Program-made: the position numbers and the translations under genes
Shown here: in pieces, positions 1-6,145 of the stretch
How positions within the stretch are numbered: the first letter of the stretch is position 1
Layout of the letters: the number at the start of each line of letters is the position of its first letter
Notes under the pieces: model-generated
The model's input: the letters and a program-made list of their open reading frames with translations, nothing else
What the model was told of the DNA's origin: nothing
The model's database searches: none
Assembly: GCA_002412985.1 (NCBI GenBank)
Contig: DHWC01000132.1
Span: 1-7,119 of the forward strand
Length of the DNA stretch: 7,119 bases
Origin: Methylocystaceae bacterium UBA5192
Lineage (GTDB): Bacteria > Pseudomonadota > Alphaproteobacteria > Rhizobiales > Beijerinckiaceae
Reading direction: 5' to 3'

Positions 1-495
1 ACACGCAAGCGGCAATTCTCTATCTCGAGGAGGATCAATGATTCTTAGAAGGTAGCTATGCTGTGGAGCATCTCGAAAATTAGTCGCCGCCTGACGACCA
101 ACGCCAAGAAAAACGCGTTGCGGCGCAACACCAAGCGCAGTAATCGCCGCAGCCATATCTTGAACCTCAATCCAGCGATCGCCAGGAATAGGGCGCCATG
201 GCCGGCGCGTAAAAGTAAGAAACGGAAGCCCAAGAAAATCACAGGCTTTTTGCGCGTTTAAAGAGATCGTCGCCGCGAAGGGATGCGTTGCATCAATAAC
301 ATGCGATATTTTTGACTCTGTTAAATAACGAATAAGACCCTCTACGCCCCCAAATCCGCCAATACGTAGCGGCAAATCATGAGATAGCGGGGCATTTGTC
401 CGGCCGGCAAGCGAAACGAGTCCCTCCAGGTCAGGTTCTCGCGCAATCCGTTCCGCAAGCATGCGCGCTTCATACGTACCGCCAAGCAATAACAC
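1..495 (-). CDS. cobK: Precorrin-6A reductase (CobK/CbiJ family), N-terminal two thirds, cut by window edge
   Basis: The family reduces a double bond of the precorrin-6A macrocycle with NADPH to give precorrin-6B, a cytoplasmic step of the aerobic cobalamin pathway. Reading the minus strand from the GTG at 495 gives 165 uninterrupted residues that run off the left edge; family members are usually about 240-260 residues. Visible signatures are the nucleotide-binding start LLLGGTYEAR (residues 2-11), then RIGGFGGVEGL, DATHPFAATIS with NA and AC just after it, RRPWRPIPGDRW, VFLGVGRQ and LLRIIDPPRDRELP, all in the family order. The start is uncertain: GTG 495 places the GGT motif where the family has it and has AGGG five bases upstream. 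GTG 531 or TTG 555 would add 12 or 20 residues with no clear ribosome binding site. It follows the oxidoreductase in the same direction, 79 bp after its stop, so co-transcription is possible. No frameshift was seen. Family assignment is firm; the exact start is not. Confidence 0.93.
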   Translation of the reverse strand, partial: MLLLGGTYEARMLAERIAREPDLEGLVSLAGRTNAPLSHDLPLRIGGFGGVEGLIRYLTESKISHVIDATHPFAATISLNAQKACDFLGLPFLTFTRRPWRPIPGDRWIEVQDMAAAITALGVAPQRVFLGVGRQAATNFRDAPQHSYLLRIIDPPRDRELPLAC

Positions 496-500
496 GCGCG

Positions 501-504
501 CCCT
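501..504 (-). promoter_or_regulatory. Candidate ribosome binding site for cobK
   Basis: The minus strand reads AGGG here, five bases before the GTG at 495. It is short, but it is better placed than anything before the two upstream alternative starts (GTG 531, TTG 555), and so supports the 495 start. This is an inference from spacing only. Confidence 0.4.
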
Positions 505-574
505 GCAGGGAGAGCCTCTCTGCGAAGACACTGGTTTGTTAATTATAACTGACAATGATGTTCACCACGAACGC

Positions 575-3500
575 TCACTCAGCTGCTAGCTTAACCGAAG
601 CTGGCTGACGAAACTCGCCTAACAGTCTCTCGCGCTCTAGATCTGCAGCCGCTATATGCCTTGCTTTTATATGCCCAAATCCACGAATTTTTTCTGGCAG
701 ACGCGCCAAAGCAACGGCGGTTGCATAATTATCACAGGTTAGATTATCAAAAAATTCTGCTAATAAATTTTCATACTCAGTAAGCAGGCGTCGCTCGACA
801 ACGCGATCGTGATCAAATCTGAAGATATCTAGCCAGCTATTTCTAACGCCCTTAAACTTGGCTAGAAGTCGCAAAACCTTAAACATCCATGGCCCAAAAG
901 TAATTTTACGCGATCCGCCAAAATCGGTTTTCCGCTGTAGCGATGGCAGATTGGGCGCTAGGTGCAATTCCAGCCTTAGATCGCCCTCAAATGTTTCATC
1001 TAACTGCCTCTGAAAGGCTCCGTCAGTATAAAGCCGGGCGACTTCATAATAATCTTTAGCGGCCATTAATTTGAAAAGATATCTCGCCACAGCCTCTGTT
1101 AAATCTTGCATCCCCGGGGCATGCGAGGCTTCTAATTTCATAATTTGATTGACGCGATCAAGATATCGCTGCGCGTACGCTTTATCTTGATAGTCAGTCA
1201 GAAAAGCAAAGCGCCGACTGATGATCTCTTCTAGATTACGAGACTTGCTTCTTCCTTCAGATGGCAGTTGAAGCGACTCAGCAACAACTTCTACGCTACG
1301 CAAGTTATGTGCAGCGCGCCGTCCCCACAGAAAAGCAGAAAGATTCATTGGGACAGATTCGCCATTTAATTCTATCGCACGCAATAAAGAAGCTTCTCCG
1401 AGGGGCAAATAACCCTTCTGCCAGGCATAACCAAGAATGAAGATGTTGGCTGCAATAGAGTCGCCTAATAAGGCCTGAGCCAAAGCTGTTACATCGATAA
1501 ATGTTGACTCTGGTCCTGCTGCCTTTCGAATAGCTTGACGTATCGAATCCGCAGGCAGCATAAAATCAGGGTTACGTTCAATATCGCCCGGGAAAACCTC
1601 AGCGCTATTAACAATTACTGCAGTTTTTCCCAGCTCTACGGCTGAAAGAACTTGTTTGGCTCCAGCGACAACAAGATCGCACCCAAGCAGCAAATTCGCT
1701 TCGCCGGCCGCAATCCGAATCGCATGCACATCAGAAGGACGACGACCTATTTTCACATGACAATAAACAGCCCCGCCCTTTTGAGCCAGCCCGGCCATAT
1801 CGATAACGCCAACGCCTTTTCCTTCAAGATGCGCCGCCATACCGAGTATTGCAGAAACAGTGACGACGCCTGTGCCGCCCAAGCCCGCCACCAGGATTCC
1901 ATATGGCGTAGCGCCCATCTGAGCTATTTGCGGTTGTGGCAAAACTGGCTGATCTTTGGCGTCTTCTTTTGACGGCAAAGGAGCCTTTTTCATTCTCCCG
2001 CCATGCACTGTTACAAAACTTGGACAAAACCCTTCCAGACATGAAAAGTCTTTATTGCATGCCGACTGATCAATTCGACGTTTACGGCCAAATTCTGTTT
2101 CCAAAGGCTGGACGGCAACACAGTTTGACGCCGTACCGCAGTCGCCACACCCCTCGCATACAAGAGAGTTGATAATAACGCGCGTATCAGGATCTGGTAA
2201 AAGTCCGCGCTTGCGTAATCGTCGTTTTTCAGTTGAGCAGGTTTGATCATAGATCAAAACTGTTACGCCTTCAGTCTCGGCAAGATCCCGTTGAGCCTCA
2301 TTGATAATATTACGATGATAAATTGTTAGGCCAGGCGGCCATACCGTCGTAGATGCGTATTTTCCCGGCTCATCTGTTACTAGAGCGATCTTCTTTACGC
2401 CCTCTGCAGCAACTTGATGAGCAATTGCCTCTACAGTCAATTCGCCTTCATGCTTTTGGCCGCCCGTCATCGCGACGACGCCATTAAACAATATTTTAAA
2501 AGTAATGTTCGTATTGGTTGCGATGGCAAAACGAATAGCGAGCGAACCTGAATGATTGTAGGTGCCATCGCCTAGATTTTGAAACATATGTTTGCGCTTT
2601 GAAAACGGGGCCTCGCCAATCCAATTGGCTCCCTCCCCGCCCATATGCGTATAACCCTCTGTCGATCGATCCATCCACTGCGCCATGTAATGGCAGCCAA
2701 TGCCAGTGTAGGCGCGCGCGCCCTCTGGCACATGTGTTGACGTCGAGTGAGGACATCCTGCGCAAAAATGCGGCACACGGACTGAAACATCCGTCATAGT
2801 TTTACGACGATCTTGCAAACGCTCAAGGCGCCGAACGCGCGCTTCAAGATCATCAGAGCGGTGATATTTTAAAAGTCGACGACCAAGGGCGATGGCGATA
2901 TCATTTGCGTCAAGAGCGCCTTTGACTGGAAATAGCCAGTCGCCATTTTCATCTTTTTTTCCTATGCATTGAGGCTGATGCGGCGAAGCATAAAGCTCCT
3001 CACGCAGCTGCACTTCAATGAGGGAACGTTTCTCTTCGACGACAATGATAAGTTCTAGACCTTGAGCAAATTCACGCAATCCTTGCGGCTCTAGGGGCCA
3101 AGGCGCTGCTATCTTGTATAGCCTTAAACCAAGATTATTTGCCTTAACTTCATCAATACCCAAATCATCCATCGCCTGGCGTACGTCCAGGTAAGATTTA
3201 CCAACGGTAATTACGCCGATACGAGGCGTCTGACCTCCCGAGGTAATTATACGATTAAGCTTATTCGCTCGGATAAACGCCAGCATCGCATCGCGCTTGC
3301 TTTCTTGTAGACGTTCCTCCTGAGCCAAAACTGGATCGCGTGCGCGAATATTAAGGCCGCCTTCCGGCATAATAAAATCGCTGGGAATTACTGGCTTTAC
3401 GCGATCGACGGATCCATCAATTGAGGCAGTTGACTCAACTGTATCTTTAAGCAGTTTAAGCCCCACCCAAACGCCCGCATAGCGCGACAGGGCAAAACCA

Positions 3501-4090
3501 TAAACGCCGTAGTCAAGTATTTCCTGTACGCCGGCTGGTGAAAGGATCGGCATCATGACGTCGACAAAATGATAATCGGACTGATGCGCTGTTGTTGAGG
3601 ATTCTGCTGTATGATCATCGCCCATTAACGCCAGAACACCGCCATTTTTTGACGTTCCAGCTAGATTAACGTGGCGCAGAGCATCACCGCTGCGATCTAC
3701 GCCCGGCCCCTTGCCATACCAAATAGAAAATACGCCATCATAACTTCCTTCGCCGCGCATCTCCGCTTGCTGCGCACCCCAAATCGCGGTGACGGCGAGG
3801 TCCTCATTAAGGCCCGGCATGAAAGTTATATTATTTGCGTCAAATAATTCTTTGGCGCGATGCATTTGCGCATCAATGCCACCCAAAGGCGATCCACGAT
3901 ATCCAGTGATGAAGCCCGCAGTAGTCAAATTCGCCCGTCGATCGATCTCTTTCTGCATGAGCAAAAGACGCACGATCGCCTGCGTGCCGGTCATCAGCAC
4001 GCGAGACTGGGCAAGATCAAAACGATCCGAAAGCGCCACCGCGCCGAAGGCGGAGCCGGTCTGCTGATCGCCGGCGATGGTTTCCGCCAT
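575..4090 (-). CDS. Indolepyruvate ferredoxin oxidoreductase, fused alpha-beta single-chain type (1171 aa)
   Basis: Members oxidatively decarboxylate aryl 2-oxoacids such as indolepyruvate and phenylpyruvate, with CoA, to the arylacetyl-CoA plus CO2, reducing ferredoxin; the enzyme is cytoplasmic and uses thiamine diphosphate and Fe-S. Visible from the N-terminus: the 2-oxoacid oxidoreductase domain with YRGSPLGG (64-71) and GLNEDLA (93-99); the TPP domain with CAGCPH (443-448), GDGTYNHSG (507-515, approximate) and NGVVAMTGGQ (536-545); a cysteine cluster at C645, C648, C651, C657, C678, C684 and C689; the gamma/IorB-like domain beginning GLGGTGV (736-742) with AGLAQKGG near 767; and a C-terminal region of about 250 residues resembling DUF6537. 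Archaeal enzymes split this into IorA and IorB; about 1150-1180 residues is normal for the fused bacterial form. ATG 4090 is chosen because AGGAGAGG precedes it by five bases. No partner ferredoxin gene is in view. The substrate within the 2-oxoacid range is inferred from family, not shown. No iorA/iorB symbol is given because one chain carries both. Confidence 0.95.
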   Translation of the reverse strand: MAETIAGDQQTGSAFGAVALSDRFDLAQSRVLMTGTQAIVRLLLMQKEIDRRANLTTAGFITGYRGSPLGGIDAQMHRAKELFDANNITFMPGLNEDLAVTAIWGAQQAEMRGEGSYDGVFSIWYGKGPGVDRSGDALRHVNLAGTSKNGGVLALMGDDHTAESSTTAHQSDYHFVDVMMPILSPAGVQEILDYGVYGFALSRYAGVWVGLKLLKDTVESTASIDGSVDRVKPVIPSDFIMPEGGLNIRARDPVLAQEERLQESKRDAMLAFIRANKLNRIITSGGQTPRIGVITVGKSYLDVRQAMDDLGIDEVKANNLGLRLYKIAAPWPLEPQGLREFAQGLELIIVVEEKRSLIEVQLREELYASPHQPQCIGKKDENGDWLFPVKGALDANDIAIALGRRLLKYHRSDDLEARVRRLERLQDRRKTMTDVSVRVPHFCAGCPHSTSTHVPEGARAYTGIGCHYMAQWMDRSTEGYTHMGGEGANWIGEAPFSKRKHMFQNLGDGTYNHSGSLAIRFAIATNTNITFKILFNGVVAMTGGQKHEGELTVEAIAHQVAAEGVKKIALVTDEPGKYASTTVWPPGLTIYHRNIINEAQRDLAETEGVTVLIYDQTCSTEKRRLRKRGLLPDPDTRVIINSLVCEGCGDCGTASNCVAVQPLETEFGRKRRIDQSACNKDFSCLEGFCPSFVTVHGGRMKKAPLPSKEDAKDQPVLPQPQIAQMGATPYGILVAGLGGTGVVTVSAILGMAAHLEGKGVGVIDMAGLAQKGGAVYCHVKIGRRPSDVHAIRIAAGEANLLLGCDLVVAGAKQVLSAVELGKTAVIVNSAEVFPGDIERNPDFMLPADSIRQAIRKAAGPESTFIDVTALAQALLGDSIAANIFILGYAWQKGYLPLGEASLLRAIELNGESVPMNLSAFLWGRRAAHNLRSVEVVAESLQLPSEGRSKSRNLEEIISRRFAFLTDYQDKAYAQRYLDRVNQIMKLEASHAPGMQDLTEAVARYLFKLMAAKDYYEVARLYTDGAFQRQLDETFEGDLRLELHLAPNLPSLQRKTDFGGSRKITFGPWMFKVLRLLAKFKGVRNSWLDIFRFDHDRVVERRLLTEYENLLAEFFDNLTCDNYATAVALARLPEKIRGFGHIKARHIAAADLERERLLGEFRQPASVKLAAE

Positions 4091-4095
4091 CCAAA

Positions 4096-4103
4096 CCTCT
4101 CCT
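4096..4103 (-). promoter_or_regulatory. Strong ribosome binding site of the oxidoreductase gene
   Basis: The minus strand reads AGGAGAGG, five bases before ATG 4090. It is the best Shine-Dalgarno match in the window and fixes the start of the oxidoreductase. Confidence 0.85.
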
Positions 4104-4116
4104 GCGCGAACCGACG

Positions 4117-4148
4117 ACGCATTTTAACAAACGCCGTGAACGCATTTT
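4117..4148. repeat. Tandem ACGCATTTT direct repeats upstream of the oxidoreductase gene
   Basis: The nonamer ACGCATTTT occurs at 4117-4125 and again at 4140-4148, 23 bp apart, which is close to two helical turns. Read on the minus strand it is AAAATGCGT, and both copies lie 27-58 bp before the oxidoreductase ATG, between its ribosome binding site and the larger palindrome. They could be a pair of regulator half-sites or part of the promoter, but two copies of a nine-base word could also arise by chance in AT-rich leader DNA. Confidence 0.4.
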
Positions 4149-4149
4149 T

Positions 4150-4179
4150 ACTAAGGGACGAGGACTCACGTCCTTAAGT
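4150..4179. repeat. Interrupted palindrome with 11-bp arms and a competing third segment
   Basis: The left arm ACTAAGGGACG (4150-4160) and the right arm CGTCCTTAAGT (4169-4179) are complementary at 9 of 11 positions around an 8-base spacer; as plus-strand RNA a G-U pair makes it 10 of 11. The sequence ACGTCC at 4168-4173, which overlaps the right arm, is also perfectly complementary to GGACGT at 4183-4188 with a 9-base loop, so the two hairpins exclude each other. No T-run follows on either strand, so it does not look like an intrinsic terminator. It may be an operator for a dimeric regulator or a switching leader RNA. Confidence 0.6.
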
Positions 4180-4185
4180 GGAGGA
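4171..4185. promoter_or_regulatory. Candidate operator, copy 1 of dyad TCCTT-N5-RAGGA
   Basis: TCCTT (4171-4175), five bases, GAGGA (4181-4185). The half-sites match as a dyad at four of five positions. The same arrangement recurs at 4301-4315 with perfect half-sites. This copy overlaps the larger palindrome and lies nearer the oxidoreductase gene. Function as an operator is inferred. Confidence 0.3.
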
Positions 4186-4200
4186 CGTCAAACTAATATG

Positions 4201-4309
4201 ACGCCAGAGCGTCGCCTTGAATTCTCTTTACGCCGCCAAGCTATCCTAGAAGCAGTTTAAGCCAGCTCAGCAGTGATTGCTTAGTTTACGCCAGAGCCGT
4301 TCCTTGGAT
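4201..4309. repeat. 22-bp imperfect direct repeat, two copies 87 bp apart
   Basis: ACGCCAGAGC occurs perfectly at 4201-4210 and 4288-4297. Extending both copies to 22 bases (4201-4222 and 4288-4309) gives 17 identities, including a shared CCTTG near the end. A related TTTACGCC also occurs at 4227-4234 and 4285-4292. The second copy runs directly into the perfect dyad at 4301-4315. The repeats may be duplicated regulator sites or the remains of a small duplication. Confidence 0.5.
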
Positions 4310-4315
4310 CAAGGA
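4301..4315. promoter_or_regulatory. Candidate operator, copy 2: TCCTTGGATCAAGGA
   Basis: This is a perfect inverted repeat: TCCTTG (4301-4306), three bases, CAAGGA (4310-4315). It sits 86 bp before the chosen ATG of the DUF1007 gene, a position where a repressor or activator of the metal-transport pair could act. The half-sites match the imperfect dyad at 4171-4185, so one regulator might serve both divergent units. No known regulator's consensus was recognised. Confidence 0.4.
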
Positions 4316-4401
4316 CAGAAAGCCAGTCTTTCACAAGGTTTCAGATAGATGCATTGATCCGGCCCTGTTTTTGCCGACTTCCCGGCTTATTGTCAGCAAT
4401 C

Positions 4402-5049
4402 ATGACAAAATGGCTCCTCACCTTCATGCTTATGCTGGCTATCGGGCTGATGACCCCGAGCGCTGCGATGGCGCACCCCCATGTATGGGTTGCGGTGCGA
4501 AGCGAGGTAGTTTTTGGGGATGACGGTAAAATTATTGGAGTGCGTCACGCATGGGAATTTGACGAAATGTACTCAGCCTTTGCTACACAAGGTCTGGGCA
4601 AAAACGGCGCCCCGCCAACAAAAGAAGAACTCGCGCCACTGGCAAAGACGAACATAGAGTCTCTCGCGGAATTTGACTATTTCACTTTTGCTAAACAAAA
4701 CAATGAGAAACCGGCATTCAAGCCAGCTCAGGACGTAACCCTAGAGGTAAATGAAAGAAAAAGCGTCGTGATGCGCTTCTTTCTACCTTTGCAGACGCCC
4801 GCCTCAGCGAAGAAGCCCTTTTCTTTTCAGGTCTATGATCCCACCTATTTCGTTTCTTTTGGCCTTGAAAAGAAGGAGCCTGTCACGATGAGCCGCGCTC
4901 CTGCCGGCTGCTCACTCAGCCTGGTAGAACCCAGCCCGCTGGTTGCCGCAGATAACCAAAAATTGTCAGAGGCCTTTTTCCAGAATATGTCTCCGGGCGC
5001 AGATTTTGGGATCAAGCTTGCAACTCGCGCAATTGTTGCCTGTCCGTGA
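4402..5049 (+). CDS. Secreted DUF1007-family protein, periplasmic partner of the NicO permease (215 aa)
   Basis: DUF1007 proteins are periplasmic proteins commonly encoded beside NicO-type permeases; their biochemical role is not established, and metal delivery or sensing is inferred. From ATG 4402 the protein has a lysine at residue 3, a hydrophobic core LLTFMLMLAIGL and a predicted cleavage site SAAMA before H25, so the mature protein would begin HPHVWV. Family landmarks follow: RHAWEFDE (48-55), EELAPLAKTN and EFDYFTFAK (about 75-98), YDPTYFVSF (145-153), and cysteines C170 and C214 that could form a disulfide. The length is normal. The frame is open back to a TTG at 4354, but ATG 4402 is preferred because it gives a clean signal peptide; no good ribosome binding site precedes either. 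The stop overlaps the NicO GTG. The usual acidic, EF-hand-like loop before EELAPL appears degenerate (GKNGAPPTK). Confidence 0.88.
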   Translation: MTKWLLTFMLMLAIGLMTPSAAMAHPHVWVAVRSEVVFGDDGKIIGVRHAWEFDEMYSAFATQGLGKNGAPPTKEELAPLAKTNIESLAEFDYFTFAKQNNEKPAFKPAQDVTLEVNERKSVVMRFFLPLQTPASAKKPFSFQVYDPTYFVSFGLEKKEPVTMSRAPAGCSLSLVEPSPLVAADNQKLSEAFFQNMSPGADFGIKLATRAIVACP

Positions 5050-6047
5050 GATGTAAACAAGTGGTATGGGCCCTGCTCCTGGGCTTTCTTTTCATGATGG
5101 CTCCCGCCTTTGCTCAACAGCATCCTTTCGCTGTCGGCGGGCAAGAGGCGCTGGGAAGCAATAACGGCCTGACGGGATTAATTCTGGCCTGGCAAAATAA
5201 ATTTAATTCTGAACTTCAACATGCCACTCGAGCCTTGAAGAGCGATCCGAGCGCTCTGGCGACTTTGATGCTGTCGAGTTTCGCCTATGGGATCTTTCAT
5301 GCTGCAGGTCCCGGGCACGGCAAAGCTGTTTTAACTTCTTACATGATTGCAAATGAGACGGCGCTTAAGCGCGGGCTGACCCTTGCGGGGCTAGCGGCCA
5401 TGTTGCAAGGCGCCATTGCGATCGCCCTAGTTAGCATTGCAGCCGCTGTCTTCAACGCAACCGCTGGGCAAATGAAACAAGCGACAAACCTGATCGATAT
5501 TGCAAGTTACAGCGCGATCATGCTGCTTGGCGCACGACTATGTTGGGTGAAGGGGCAAAATTTTATCAATCAAGTTCTTAGGGTATACAGAACTAACGCT
5601 AATTTCTCTTCGCACAATTTTTCCTGCGATGAACTAGAAGACGTCAAACATGAGCATGGGCCAAACTGCAATCATTACCATGCACCAAATGCAGAGACTT
5701 TAATTTCTTCAAGCTTTAGCTGGCGGGAAGCAATTACAACAATTATTGCTGCGGGCCTACGGCCCTGCTCAGGCGCTATTTTAATTCTAGTTTTTACTTT
5801 ATCCCAAAACTTATTCTACGCAGGAATAGCGGCGACCTTCATGATGTCTTTAGGCACAGCAATCACTACTGGAGCGCTTGCAGCAATTGCCGTTTATGCA
5901 AAAAATACAGCGCTACGTTGGACTAAGAAGCCATCACAAAAATTACTACTGATTGGCGGCGCTGCAGAGCTTAGCGCTGCGGTGCTTGTTTTATCTCTTG
6001 GATTATTTTTACTTTGCAATCTGTCATTTGGTCATATTGGCGCATAG
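5046..6047 (+). CDS. NicO-family nickel/cobalt-type membrane transporter (333 aa)
   Basis: The NicO/RcnA superfamily moves Ni2+, Co2+ or related ions across the inner membrane; both importers and exporters exist, and the sequence does not tell which this is. An N-terminal signal-like segment ends PAFA before Q24. About six membrane segments follow, near 70-98, 110-136, 150-168, 228-252, 256-285 and 300-326. The signature YGIFHAAGPGHGK (81-93, with H85 and H91) lies in the first, and GLRPCSGAILIL (237-248) in the fourth. The loop between the two halves (about 170-225) carries H190, C194, H202, H204, C208, H210 and H212, a likely metal-binding patch. The GTG start is part of GTGA shared with the upstream TGA, and no ribosome binding site is evident, which points to translational coupling with DUF1007. 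GTG 5061 is an alternative start but would shorten the signal segment. Confidence 0.9.
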   Translation: MRCKQVVWALLLGFLFMMAPAFAQQHPFAVGGQEALGSNNGLTGLILAWQNKFNSELQHATRALKSDPSALATLMLSSFAYGIFHAAGPGHGKAVLTSYMIANETALKRGLTLAGLAAMLQGAIAIALVSIAAAVFNATAGQMKQATNLIDIASYSAIMLLGARLCWVKGQNFINQVLRVYRTNANFSSHNFSCDELEDVKHEHGPNCNHYHAPNAETLISSSFSWREAITTIIAAGLRPCSGAILILVFTLSQNLFYAGIAATFMMSLGTAITTGALAAIAVYAKNTALRWTKKPSQKLLLIGGAAELSAAVLVLSLGLFLLCNLSFGHIGA

Positions 6048-6145
6048 AAGAAATTAGAATCAATAGATCTTCCTAGTCGCGGCCCTATATACAGTTCTTT
6101 CAGCTATTCTCATCGCGAGAGACTGCTCACCTCGGGATAAGGAAA
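6048..6145. other. Short gap between the NicO and fadD-like genes
   Basis: These 98 bp hold no gene. There is no hairpin followed by a T-run, so no intrinsic terminator separates the two genes. A small dyad, TCTC-ATCGC-GAGA (6108-6120), surrounds the palindrome TCGCGA, and TATATA- and TATTCT-like words occur near 6086-6110 without a matching -35. The downstream gene could have its own promoter or be read through from the metal-transport pair; the sequence does not decide. Confidence 0.5.

Larger units (their letters stand above)
4091..4401. promoter_or_regulatory. Divergent intergenic control region
   Basis: These 311 bp lie between the oxidoreductase (leftward) and the DUF1007/NicO pair (rightward), so promoters for both directions are expected here. 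I found no convincing -35/-10 pair. On the minus strand, TTGACG sits at the complement of about 4186-4192 without a good -10 at the right distance. On the plus strand, TTGAAT (4217-4222) and TATCCT (4242-4247) are 19 bases apart, which is weak. Short reading frames through the region show no family resemblance. What it does hold is several overlapping repeats and dyads, listed separately, which suggests regulator binding or leader RNA structure. No B12-box, tRNA or Rho-independent terminator was seen. Confidence 0.6.

Noticed and set aside
58..261. Small plus-strand reading frame rich in Arg and Lys
   Set aside because: It is antisense to cobK, whose conserved motifs explain this stretch; the basic composition is a by-product of the opposite strand.
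1652..1972. Plus-strand reading frame of 106 codons within the oxidoreductase
   Set aside because: It lies wholly antisense to the IorB-like domain, has no recognisable protein features and no ribosome binding site; treated as a shadow.
3860..4177. Plus-strand reading frame extending from the oxidoreductase N-terminus into the intergenic region
   Set aside because: Most of it is antisense to conserved oxidoreductase codons and the rest crosses the palindrome; no family resemblance.
4147..4180. RcnR/CsoR-type operator (TACT-G-run-AGTA)
   Set aside because: TACTAAGGGACG starts in a similar way, but there is no G-run of six and no matching AGTA half-site.
4150..4189. Intrinsic transcription terminator
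   Set aside because: The hairpin is strong enough, but neither strand has a T-run after it, and it lies between divergent gene starts where no transcript is expected to end.
4091..4401. Cobalamin riboswitch upstream of the metal-transport pair
   Set aside because: Given cobK nearby I looked for the conserved B12-box and flanking helices on both strands; no GCCACTG-like core or recognisable box is present.
4259..4730. Twelve-base word AAGCCAGCTCAG at 4259-4270 and again at 4719-4731 inside the DUF1007 gene
   Set aside because: The second copy is in coding sequence with no similarity beyond the word; probably chance.
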